From contig JAECRW010000018.1 of assembly GCA_016294985.1 (NCBI GenBank), forward strand, positions 1 through 16,518: a stretch of 16,518 nt of DNA. Reading direction: 5' to 3'. The position numbers were made by a program, and so were the translations under genes. Position 1 is the stretch's first letter; each line of letters starts with the position of its first letter. This stretch comes from Candidatus Sifarchaeum marinoarchaea. Its GTDB lineage: Archaea > Asgardarchaeota > Sifarchaeia > Borrarchaeales > Borrarchaeaceae. This document shows, piece by piece, positions 1-7,044 of this stretch. The notes under the pieces were generated by a model, which saw only the letters and a list, made by a program, of their open reading frames with translations, ran no database searches and was not told the origin of the DNA.

Positions 1-177
1 AAAAAAGCGCCATGAAAGGTGCGTCACCACCCTGCTACTGTGTCTCATTCATCTCCATCCTTTCTGCTTTACGAAATACAGAGTCCAAAGAGAATGACGT
101 GTTTATTTCAACTCCTTGCCTCGTAGGTCGACATTGATTATATATACAAAAACCTAGTTACACGTAGCTCGATTCAC

Positions 178-194
178 CTCCTCAAGTTGAGGAG
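178..194. repeat. Perfect inverted repeat, possible IS200/IS605-type end
   Basis: CTCCTCAA and TTGAGGAG are perfect complements around one central G, giving a 6-bp stem with a small loop or an 8-bp palindrome. It sits in a stretch free of genes near the left end. IS200/IS605-family elements end in subterminal hairpins of this size, and the right end of the window carries a truncated TnpB-like gene, so this could be the right end of another copy that broke the assembly. That link is inference; the matching element is not in the window. Confidence 0.3.
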
Positions 195-330
195 TCTTCT
201 CGCGCGACACCAAAAAATTAATGCGAAGCAGAAGTTTAAAGGAAAGAACATCTCTTTGTCGCTTCATATAAAGTACCTTGTGTTCCACCAATTACTATTA
301 GAGTTTATTCGTTGTTAAAACTAGAATATC

Positions 331-350
331 TGTCATTATCATTCATTATA
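331..350. promoter_or_regulatory. Tandem CATTAT half-sites upstream of the hdr promoter
   Basis: CATTATC (334-340) and CATTATA (344-350) lie 10 bp apart, one helical turn, and about 25-40 bp upstream of the TATA box. TGTCATTATC (331-340) is the exact reverse complement of the GATAATGACA core of the 26-bp repeats in front of the second hdrA (12220-12229 and 12281-12290). This makes it a candidate activator or repressor half-site shared by both promoters. The region is AT-rich, so single 7-mers alone are weak evidence. Confidence 0.35.
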
Positions 351-364
351 ATTCTTTCCATTCT

Positions 365-380
365 AAGAAATCTTTATATG
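365..380 (+). promoter_or_regulatory. BRE/TATA promoter of the hdr operon
   Basis: TTTATATG at 373-380 is a good archaeal TATA box, preceded by a purine-rich AAGAAA (365-370) in the position of the TFB recognition element. The expected transcription start is about 25 bp downstream, near 400-405, leaving a ~100-nt leader before the first gene. The same octamer occurs at 12255-12262 in front of the second hdrA. No competing TATA box of equal quality was seen between here and 503. Confidence 0.55.
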
Positions 381-403
381 GAAGAAGCAAGCCCTGTTTT
401 TGT

Positions 404-437
404 AATCATCGATAATGTTAGACCACTATCGATAGTG
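404..437. promoter_or_regulatory. Two operator-like 14-bp dyads at the start of the hdr transcript
   Basis: CACTATCGATAGTG (424-437) is a perfect 14-bp palindrome. Exactly 20 bp upstream, AATCATCGATAATG (404-417) matches the derived form CATTATCGATAATG at 12 of 14 positions, as does the palindrome itself. Two sites two helical turns apart, at and just after the predicted transcription start, are the arrangement of a repressor dimer pair. An RNA role is possible for the palindrome but its stem has no natural loop. The regulator is unknown; the winged-helix protein at 9289 is one candidate. Confidence 0.45.
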
Positions 438-502
438 ATAAACAAAAAAGATTTGCAGATGCCACCAAATCGACAAACATAGTTTAAAAAAAAGCGAAAT
501 GG

Positions 503-1012
503 GTGGTAAAAGTGGCCTATGATAAAAGCACTATAAGTAAAATCGATCTTTCTTTTAAAAACGAATTACTAAACATGCCAGGGGGAGAAATACTAAAGAA
601 TTGTTTTCAATGTGGTCTCTGTACAGGGAGTTGCATCGTAAGTAGAAACACGGATACCTTCAGACCGCGACAGATTCTGAGGATGGTTCAGCTGGGTATC
701 AAAGATATATTGAAGGCAGATGATTTATGGAGATGTGTTACTTGTTACACCTGCGTGGAACGTTGCCCGCAGGGAGTGAAACTTACAGATGTCTTTACTG
801 CGCTCAAAAATATGGCAACTCAAGAAGGATATCTTCCCAAAGCGATGAAAGAACTCATAAAAGCGATCTATGAGTTTGGCAGGATCTATGAGATGACCGA
901 TGTTCAGGAATTTGAACGAGAGGAACTTGAGTTACCAGACATTCCAGAGGCATCACCTTTGACTTTCAGAAAAATTGCTGAAAAAACCGGTCTTACAAAA
1001 TTGATTGATTAG
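503..1012 (+). CDS. hdrC: Heterodisulfide reductase subunit C, copy 1
   Basis: Small iron-sulfur subunit that passes electrons from HdrA to the disulfide-reducing HdrB. The 169-residue length fits the HdrC family. Two classic 4Fe-4S motifs are visible: C34-x2-C37-x2-C40-x3-C44 and C78-x2-C81-x2-C84-x3-C88-P, with the typical FRPRQILRMVQLG spacer. Only the first motif lacks the proline after its last Cys. The C-terminal third is acidic and helical-looking. Start: GTG at 503, or the in-frame GTG at 512, which has GGTGG about 5 bases upstream; the ATG at 499 is out of frame and stops at once. It is the first gene of the operon and is followed after 10 bases by hdrB1, the usual C-B order. Soluble: no membrane segment, so not the HdrE/HdrD type. 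Confidence 0.93.
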   Translation: MVKVAYDKSTISKIDLSFKNELLNMPGGEILKNCFQCGLCTGSCIVSRNTDTFRPRQILRMVQLGIKDILKADDLWRCVTCYTCVERCPQGVKLTDVFTALKNMATQEGYLPKAMKELIKAIYEFGRIYEMTDVQEFEREELELPDIPEASPLTFRKIAEKTGLTKLID

Positions 1013-1022
1013 GAGGGTTTAC

Positions 1023-1898
1023 ATGGTAAAATATGCATTATATACGGGCTGTACAATACCTTACCGCCTTAATTCCTATGAGGCGTCCACTCGGAAGGTG
1101 ATGGAGAGACTAGGCGCTGAATTGATTGATCTTGAGAAAGCAAACTGTTGCGGGCTTTATGTCGAACCAGCAAGCAAATTAGCGTATCTTACATTAGCGG
1201 GAAGAGTACTTGCATTAGCAGAAGAGCAGGGTTTAGATATTCTCTGCCTCTGCGGCGGATGTACATCGGCATTAGCAAAAGCGAACTCATATCTAAATGA
1301 ACATGAGGAAGCGAAGAACGAAGTCAACGCTGTTTTAGCTGATTTTGATATGGAATTTACAGGAAAAACTCGTGTAGTAAATTCAGTGAATTCTTTAGTT
1401 GAAGATATAGGTCTAAGAGAAATCAAAAGACATATTACTAAGCCTTTTAACGGTCTAAAACTCGCAGCGCATTATGGTTGCCATCTTCTCAAACCCAGCG
1501 ATGTTTTACAATTTGAAGATCCAGAGGCACCGGAATCTGTGGATAACCTCTGTGCTCTAACTGGAGCGACTATGATTGATTATCAGGATAAATATGAATG
1601 CTGTGGCGCTCCTACCATTGCAACTGAGCAATCTCTTTCGGTAAAAATCATTAACAAAAAACTACAAAACATTATCTCGGCAGGAGCTAATGCAATTGTA
1701 ACTGTTTGTCCGTATTGTGAACTTATGTTTGATCTTATGCAATTAGAGGCTGAAGATGTTTATCAAACTAAATACAGGATGCCTGCGCTATTGCATACTC
1801 AGCTTCTGGGACTGAGTATGGGTATGGATTTCGAGGAAATGGGAATGTCAATGAATAAAGTAAATGCCGATAAGATAATGGACTATTTATCTGAATAA
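1023..1898 (+). CDS. hdrB: Heterodisulfide reductase subunit B, copy 1
   Basis: Catalytic subunit of soluble Hdr; in methanogens it reduces CoM-S-S-CoB on two non-cubane [4Fe-4S] clusters bound by CCG motifs. Both motifs are complete here: C10, C42-C43, C77-x2-C80, and C153, C193-C194, C229-x2-C232. At 291 residues it has the usual family length. The start is ATG 1023, with AGGAGGG at 1011-1017 overlapping the hdrC1 stop; an upstream TTG at 1005 has no SD and is unlikely. The native disulfide in this organism is not shown by the sequence: CoM/CoB thiols are plausible only if it makes them, and other thiol disulfides are possible. It forms a pair with hdrC1; a second C-B pair follows directly. 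Confidence 0.93.
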   Translation: MVKYALYTGCTIPYRLNSYEASTRKVMERLGAELIDLEKANCCGLYVEPASKLAYLTLAGRVLALAEEQGLDILCLCGGCTSALAKANSYLNEHEEAKNEVNAVLADFDMEFTGKTRVVNSVNSLVEDIGLREIKRHITKPFNGLKLAAHYGCHLLKPSDVLQFEDPEAPESVDNLCALTGATMIDYQDKYECCGAPTIATEQSLSVKIINKKLQNIISAGANAIVTVCPYCELMFDLMQLEAEDVYQTKYRMPALLHTQLLGLSMGMDFEEMGMSMNKVNADKIMDYLSE

Positions 1899-1916
1899 AT
1901 ATGGAGGGAAAAACGA

Positions 1917-2462
1917 ATGAGTGAAGGTGAATATAAAGTCCCGATTAAGGAACCCATCAAAACTAAAGATCTTGATCCTGATTTTAAGTATGAAATAGCT
2001 GATACTTATCTTGGAAGACACATCACAGCATGTTTTAAGTGTGGTGCATGTACGGGTGGGTGTCCTGTAGGTATTTTGACGGAAATCTACAAGCCGAGGC
2101 AAATAATTGGAGAGGCGCTGCTCGGCATGAGAGAAAAAGTTTTAACCGGCGGTGAGCTTTGGCTCTGTGCTACGTGTTATACATGCGAAGACCGTTGTCC
2201 TCAGAAGGTTAACATAACAGATGTGATTATAGCATTACGTAATATGGCATTTCGAGAAGGTCATACTCCTGAAGCCTTAATAGAACAGGCTCGCAATATG
2301 GTTGAAACTGGATGGATTCAGAAGACCACAGCCTCAATGGATAAAAGGCGAGAAGAATTAGGATTATCACGCCTTCCAAAAATGGCCGTAGAAGACATGC
2401 AGAAAATAGTAAAAGCAACTGGCTTTATTAAATATCTTTATAAGAAGGAGGACAAAAAATGA
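1917..2462 (+). CDS. hdrC: Heterodisulfide reductase subunit C, copy 2
   Basis: Second electron-transfer subunit of 181 residues, with two 4Fe-4S motifs at C39-x2-C42-x2-C45-x3-C49-P and C84-x2-C87-x2-C90-x3-C94-P, and the HdrC spacer YKPRQIIGEALLG. It is a clear but divergent paralogue of the first gene: the WRCVTCYTC / WLCATCYTC segments align, while N- and C-termini differ. It carries a longer N-terminal tail (about 35 residues before the first Cys). ATG 1917 follows GGAGGG at 1903-1908. Its stop overlaps the next gene as ATGA, which indicates translational coupling with hdrB2 and a dedicated C2-B2 pair. The C-terminus ends in a lysine-rich tail that encodes the SD of hdrB2. Confidence 0.92.
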   Translation: MSEGEYKVPIKEPIKTKDLDPDFKYEIADTYLGRHITACFKCGACTGGCPVGILTEIYKPRQIIGEALLGMREKVLTGGELWLCATCYTCEDRCPQKVNITDVIIALRNMAFREGHTPEALIEQARNMVETGWIQKTTASMDKRREELGLSRLPKMAVEDMQKIVKATGFIKYLYKKEDKK

Positions 2463-3337
2463 CAGATTTTGCCTTGTTTCCTGGTTGCCTTATTCCTACA
2501 CGAGTTCCAAGTTATGAGGTTTCACTTAGAAAGACTGCTGAAAGATTAGGCGTAAATTTCGTTGAGATGGAGAATCTAACTTGCTGCGCGCCTGTGGGTG
2601 TCCTCTCACTTGATTATCTTACCTCTCTTAGCCTCGGTGCAAGGAATCTTGCCATTGTAGAAGAAATGGGATTAGACACGATGTGTACACCCTGTAACGG
2701 ATGTTTCGAAGGACTTGATAGAACGGCAACAATCCTAAACAAAGATCCAGAAACCCTGGAAAAGGTAAATGAAATTCTCGCCGAGGTAGGTAAAGAATAT
2801 AACGGCACTATAACTGTTCGTCATTTAGCCGAAATCTACTACGACGACGTCGGCATCGACAAAATTAAAGAAATGATGGTAAAACCGCTCGATGCTCTAA
2901 CTGTCGGCATTAGACCCGGTTGCCATTTATTTCGACCCATTGAAGTTATAGGGATCGATTATTCTGAGCGTTATTTCTTCTTGGATGACTTGATAGCTGC
3001 AACTGGCGCCGAAAGTGTATATTACAAACACAGATTACGTTGTTGTGGTGGATTGCTCCGAAATGTGTCTGGTGATATTGTCGAGGGAATACTTAGAAAA
3101 CGGCTTATAGAACTTAAAGAAGGCAACGTAGATTGCGTTGTAACCGTCTGCCCATTATGCTTCCTTCAGTTCGACCTCGGTCAAAAACTGGTAGAACGCA
3201 AGTTTAAGGAGAAATATGATCTCCCTACACTCACTTACAGCGAACTCCTTGGGCTAGGAATGGGTCTTAGTGCAGAAGAACTAGGCCTGCAAACTCATAG
3301 AATCAAAGTAGACAAACTTCTTGCGAAGATCGGATAG
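2459..3337 (+). CDS. hdrB: Heterodisulfide reductase subunit B, copy 2
   Basis: Second catalytic HdrB-type subunit (292 residues). CCG motif 1: C10, C42-C43, C79-x2-C82; motif 2: C155, C195-C196, C231-x2-C234. All ligands expected for two non-cubane clusters are present, plus an extra Cys at 76. Residues after the CC pair differ from copy 1 (CCAPVG against CCGLYV), and these lie near the first cluster, so substrate preference may differ. The ATG overlaps the hdrC2 stop by four bases (ATGA) behind AAGGAGGA at 2444-2451. Followed at once by the large hdrA. Whether both B subunits sit in one complex or compete for HdrA cannot be told from sequence. Confidence 0.92.
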   Translation: MTDFALFPGCLIPTRVPSYEVSLRKTAERLGVNFVEMENLTCCAPVGVLSLDYLTSLSLGARNLAIVEEMGLDTMCTPCNGCFEGLDRTATILNKDPETLEKVNEILAEVGKEYNGTITVRHLAEIYYDDVGIDKIKEMMVKPLDALTVGIRPGCHLFRPIEVIGIDYSERYFFLDDLIAATGAESVYYKHRLRCCGGLLRNVSGDIVEGILRKRLIELKEGNVDCVVTVCPLCFLQFDLGQKLVERKFKEKYDLPTLTYSELLGLGMGLSAEELGLQTHRIKVDKLLAKIG

Positions 3338-3352
3338 GAGTTGAGTAATGAA

Positions 3353-5734
3353 ATGGAAGAAGAACCTAGAATTGGTGTATTTGTCTGTCACTGTGGGCTT
3401 AATATAGGTGCAGTGGTGGATGCAAAAGCCGTGGCTGAATATGCAGCAACGTTGCCAAATGTCATCGTGTCTGTCGATAATAAATATACATGTAGCGATC
3501 CAGGACAAGAGGAAATTAAGAAGGCTGTCAAAAATGAGAGTTTAAATAGGGTCATTGTTGCGTCATGCTCTCCACGTATGCATGAACCGACTTTCAGAAA
3601 AGCGGTGGAGGAAGTCGGCCTGAATAAGTATCTTATGGAAATGGTGAATATTAGAGAACATGTTTCATGGGTTCACATGCAAGAAAAAGAAAAAGCTACT
3701 GAAAAAGCTAAAGACCTTGTACGCATGGCAGTTATGAGAGCGGCATTATTACAAGCATTGCCGAAAAAAGAGGTCACTATTCTAGACAGGGCCCTGGTTA
3801 TTGGTGGCGGTGTGACAGGAATTAATGCTGCCCTTGACCTAGCTAATCAAGGATTTAAAACTTACCTTGTAGAAAAGACCCCAGCAATCGGTGGCTACAT
3901 GGCGATGTTAGACAAGACATTCCCCACATTAGATTGCTCAATCTGTATTCTTGCTCCTATGATGGTTGATGCAGGAAATCATCCAAATATCGAACTTCTG
4001 ACATATTCTGAGATAACTAAAGTCGATGGTTTTGTGGGAAACTTCAAGGTCAAAGTGAAAAAGAAACCACGTTATGTTGATATGGATCTTTGTAACGGTT
4101 GTGGAGATTGTGGCGAAGTCTGTCCAGTTCGTGTACCCAATTCATTTGACGTAAATCTTGGAAAGCGTGGTGCTGCGTATGTACCGTTTCCTCAAGCAGT
4201 TCCCCTTAAATATACAATCGATTCGGAAAATTGCCTTAATTTCAATTATGGAATCTGTCAAACCTGTCAGAAGATTTGTCCCAAGCACGCGATTGATTTC
4301 AATCAAGCGGAGGAAGAAATTGAGATTGACGTGGGAACAATCGTTGTGGCGACGGGATTTGAGACATACAACCCCGCGCCGAAGAGAGAATACGGTTATG
4401 GGGTATACAATAACGTTATTACCTCAATCGAATTTGAGCGGATAAAAAATGCGGCAGGTCCTACTCACGGAAAGGTACTCAGACCTTCCGATGGAAAGGA
4501 ACCTCTGCGAGTAGGATTCATTCAGTGTGTTGGCTCACGAGATTATAGGGTGGGTCATGAATATTGTTCTAATGTCTGCTGTATGATCTCAATAAAGCAA
4601 GCAGTCCAGCTCAAAGAAAAGCATCCTAAAGCAGAAGTGTATATTTTTGCAATAGACATCCGTGCATTTGGCAAAGGTTTTGAGGAAATTTATCGACGGG
4701 CTAGAGACATGGGCGTCGTTTTCATCAAAGGAAGGGCCGCAGAGGTAATCGAAGATCCTAAGACTGGTAATCTTCTAGTAAGTGCGGAGGATCTTTATGT
4801 TGGAAAGCAACTGGAAATCGAACTGGATATGGTTGTTCTTGCGACCGCCCTTCTTCCAAGAGCTGATGCAAAAGAACTTGCGCAAACATTGAATATTTCT
4901 TTGGGACAAGAAGGCTTTTTCTTAGAAGCACATCCAAAGTTACGGCCTGTAGATACGTTTACTGATGGTATATTCTTAGCGGGAGCGTCTGCAGGGCCAA
5001 AGGATGTACCTGAATGTGTTGCACAAGGAAAAGCCGCTGCAAGTGCTGCCGCTTGCCTCATGGCCCGAGGAAAGATCGAAATCGAAGCAATTACGGCAGA
5101 CGTTGATAATGAACTTTGCATTGGGTGCGAGTTGTGTACTTTAGAGTGTCCCTATGGAGCTATCCAGATGATTGAGGAGTTGAATAAAGCGGAAGTAATT
5201 GAAGATGTCTGTAAAGGCTGTGGAACATGTGCTGCAGCATGTCCTCAATTTGCAATCTTTATGAAACATTACACAGATGAGCAAATTTTAGCGCAAGTTA
5301 GAGCGGCACTTACAGATGTTAAAGAAAGACCGCTTATTGTCGCCTTTACGTGCAATTGGTGCAGTTATGGCGGCGCAGATCTTGCAGGAATATCCAGATA
5401 TCAATATCCTACGAATGCAAGGATTATTCGATTGATGTGTTCTGGGCGAGTTGATCCGACCTTTGTCTTTGAGGCCTTCAAACTTGGTGCGGATGGAGTT
5501 CTTGTTTCAGGCTGTCATATCGGTGACTGCCACTATGCAACTGGCAATTACAGAACAGAGACTCGTTATATTGCTATGAAACATGCACTAAAACAAGCGG
5601 GAATTGATCCGAGGCGACTTAGACTAGAATGGGTTTCTGCTAGTGAAGGTGAAAAGTTCGCAAGTGTAATCAGAGAAATGGTCGAGGAACTTGAACAAAT
5701 GCCGGCATTGCTGCCAAAAATGGAGAGGACATAA
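3353..5734 (+). CDS. hdrA: HdrA fused to MvhD (electron-bifurcating subunit)
   Basis: 793-residue flavoprotein core of the complex. Order of parts: N-terminal HdrA domain (1-~140; VCHCG at 12-14, TCSDPGQ, SCSPRMHE); FAD Rossmann fold with GGG at 151-153; conserved C195-x2-C198; inserted ferredoxin domain with C247/250/253/257 and C294-x7-C302-x2-C305-x3-C309; second half of the FAD domain with the conserved CVGSRD and YCS-VCC segments; C-terminal ferredoxin C589/592/595/599 and C620/623/626/630; then an MvhD-like [2Fe-2S] domain (~655-780) with C667-x2-C670, C696 and C721-x4-C726. HdrA-MvhD fusion is known from HdrA2-type enzymes. Start: ATG 3353 matches the start of the paralogue at 7045; the TTG at 3341 abuts the SD (AGGAG 3336-3340) with no spacer. 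The ATG spacing of 12 bases is long, so some doubt remains. Confidence 0.93.
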   Translation: MEEEPRIGVFVCHCGLNIGAVVDAKAVAEYAATLPNVIVSVDNKYTCSDPGQEEIKKAVKNESLNRVIVASCSPRMHEPTFRKAVEEVGLNKYLMEMVNIREHVSWVHMQEKEKATEKAKDLVRMAVMRAALLQALPKKEVTILDRALVIGGGVTGINAALDLANQGFKTYLVEKTPAIGGYMAMLDKTFPTLDCSICILAPMMVDAGNHPNIELLTYSEITKVDGFVGNFKVKVKKKPRYVDMDLCNGCGDCGEVCPVRVPNSFDVNLGKRGAAYVPFPQAVPLKYTIDSENCLNFNYGICQTCQKICPKHAIDFNQAEEEIEIDVGTIVVATGFETYNPAPKREYGYGVYNNVITSIEFERIKNAAGPTHGKVLRPSDGKEPLRVGFIQCVGSRDYRVGHEYCSNVCCMISIKQAVQLKEKHPKAEVYIFAIDIRAFGKGFEEIYRRARDMGVVFIKGRAAEVIEDPKTGNLLVSAEDLYVGKQLEIELDMVVLATALLPRADAKELAQTLNISLGQEGFFLEAHPKLRPVDTFTDGIFLAGASAGPKDVPECVAQGKAAASAAACLMARGKIEIEAITADVDNELCIGCELCTLECPYGAIQMIEELNKAEVIEDVCKGCGTCAAACPQFAIFMKHYTDEQILAQVRAALTDVKERPLIVAFTCNWCSYGGADLAGISRYQYPTNARIIRLMCSGRVDPTFVFEAFKLGADGVLVSGCHIGDCHYATGNYRTETRYIAMKHALKQAGIDPRRLRLEWVSASEGEKFASVIREMVEELEQMPALLPKMERT

Positions 5735-5752
5735 TTAAAGGAGGAGAAAAAT

Positions 5753-7033
5753 TTGAGTGAAAAAAGCGTTTTAGTTATAGGTGCAGGCGTTACCGGAATA
5801 CAAGCTGCACTTGATGTTGCAAATCAGGGAATTAAAACATATCTTGTTGAAAAAACGCCAAGTGTCGGCGGACATATGGCGCAATTAGATAAGACTTTCC
5901 CCACACTTGATTGCTCTGCATGTATCTTAACTCCAAAGATGGTAGATGTTGCACGTCACCCAAATATTGAACTTCTTACATACAGCGAAGTAAAAGAGGT
6001 TTCTGGTGCTGCCGGTGATTTTACCGTAAAAATTGAGACAAAGCCGAGATATATCGACGCAACAAAATGTACTGGCTGCGGACACTGTGCTCTTCATTGC
6101 CCAGTAGAAGTTCTTAATGACTTTGATGAAAATATTGGTGTTAGAAGAGCAATATATGTTCCGTTCCCACAGGCCGTTCCACTTGTGTATACGATTGATA
6201 TGGACAATTGCATTGAGTGCGAACTCTGCAAAAATATTTGTGAAGCTGAAGCTGTTAATTTTGACCAAGAATCAGAAGAAATAGAAGTGAATGTTGGTTC
6301 AATCATTTTAGCAACCGGCTACGATCTTTTTGATGCAACAAAACTAAAGAACTACGGATATGGGAGCTATGATAATGTGTTAAGTTCCCTCGAATTTGAA
6401 CGTCTTTTATCAGCATCTGGACCTGCAGGAGGGCATGTTTTCAGGCTTTCTGATGGAAAAATTCCTCGAAGAATCGCTTTTCTTCAATGTGTTGGGTCTA
6501 GGGATACAGAACATGGCATGCCTTATTGCAGTCGTGTTTGTTGCATGTATGCTATAAAGAATGCAATTTTGGCTAAAGATCACATCCATGGCGGTTGTGA
6601 AACGACAATATTCTATATTGATGTCCGTGCCTTCGGTAAAGGTTTTGAGGAGTTTTACCAAAATTCACAAATCAGATTCGGTGTAAAGTTCGTAAGAGGA
6701 AAGGTTGGCGAAATAGCAGAGGACGTAGATACGAATAATCTGATAGTTCGCGTTGAGGATACTGAAACCGGACAATTGTTTGAAGATGAATTTGATATGG
6801 TGGTCCTGTCTTCAGGTCTTGTGCCATCACAGGGATCTGCTGAAATCAATAAAATCCTAAATTTGCCCATTGATCAGTATGGATTCTTTGAGGAGTTAAA
6901 TCGGATTTCACCTGTAGATACAAAAATTGAGGGCGTGTATATGGCTGGTGTCTGCGAATCAGTGAAGGATATTCCTGACGGTGTGGGTCAAGCGAGTGCA
7001 GCCGCGATGCGAGCTAGCTTAAAAGCGATTTAG
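5753..7033 (+). CDS. Short HdrA: FAD domain with inserted ferredoxin only
   Basis: 426-residue HdrA-like flavoprotein that begins directly at the Rossmann motif (VIGAGVTG, residues 8-15) and ends where the C-terminal ferredoxin linker would start. It has the LDC54-x2-C57 segment, the inserted ferredoxin (C106/109/112/116 and C153/156/159/163, the last Cys followed by E rather than P), CVGSRD and YCSRVCC. It lacks the ~140-residue N-domain, the C-terminal ferredoxin and MvhD. TTG start at 5753 with AAGGAGGAG at 5738-5746 and a 6-base spacer, so it is a designed start and not a broken gene. Next gene follows 11 bases on. QmoA of sulfate reducers is of similar size and build, so QmoA-like is an alternative name; the context with HdrBC and free MvhD favours an Hdr complex. 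Confidence 0.88.
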   Translation: MSEKSVLVIGAGVTGIQAALDVANQGIKTYLVEKTPSVGGHMAQLDKTFPTLDCSACILTPKMVDVARHPNIELLTYSEVKEVSGAAGDFTVKIETKPRYIDATKCTGCGHCALHCPVEVLNDFDENIGVRRAIYVPFPQAVPLVYTIDMDNCIECELCKNICEAEAVNFDQESEEIEVNVGSIILATGYDLFDATKLKNYGYGSYDNVLSSLEFERLLSASGPAGGHVFRLSDGKIPRRIAFLQCVGSRDTEHGMPYCSRVCCMYAIKNAILAKDHIHGGCETTIFYIDVRAFGKGFEEFYQNSQIRFGVKFVRGKVGEIAEDVDTNNLIVRVEDTETGQLFEDEFDMVVLSSGLVPSQGSAEINKILNLPIDQYGFFEELNRISPVDTKIEGVYMAGVCESVKDIPDGVGQASAAAMRASLKAI

Positions 7034-7044
7034 GAGGAAAAAGA

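Larger units (their letters stand above)
1..502. other. Non-coding left end and operon leader
   Basis: I see no convincing gene here. No reading frame of useful length with an SD site is present on either strand, and no tRNA-like TΨC arm was found. The first ~60 bases are GC-richer than the rest and may belong to a truncated mobile element. Bases 1-19 could form a weak hairpin (GCGCC/GGTGC with a wobble) followed on the minus strand by a U run, so a minus-strand terminator is possible but weak. A strong hairpin lies at 178-194. From about 330 onward the region looks like the promoter and 5' leader of the hdr operon; these sites are listed separately. Confidence 0.6.

Noticed and set aside
1..19. 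Confident minus-strand terminator at the left tip
   Set aside because: The stem is five pairs with a wobble and no gene is visible upstream on that strand within the window.
1..300. tRNA or other structural RNA gene in the left gap
   Set aside because: I looked for a TΨC-arm pattern and a cloverleaf on both strands and found none; only one hairpin is clear.
4795..5121. Minus-strand open frame opposite hdrA
   Set aside because: It is the antisense shadow of a well-supported coding region, with no SD and low-complexity Ala/Ser composition; the same holds for frames at 13221-13544, 7839-8138 and others.
5753..7033. Short HdrA as a broken remnant of a full-length HdrA
   Set aside because: It has its own strong SD, clean domain-boundary ends, intact cluster ligands and no frameshifted flanking HdrA sequence.
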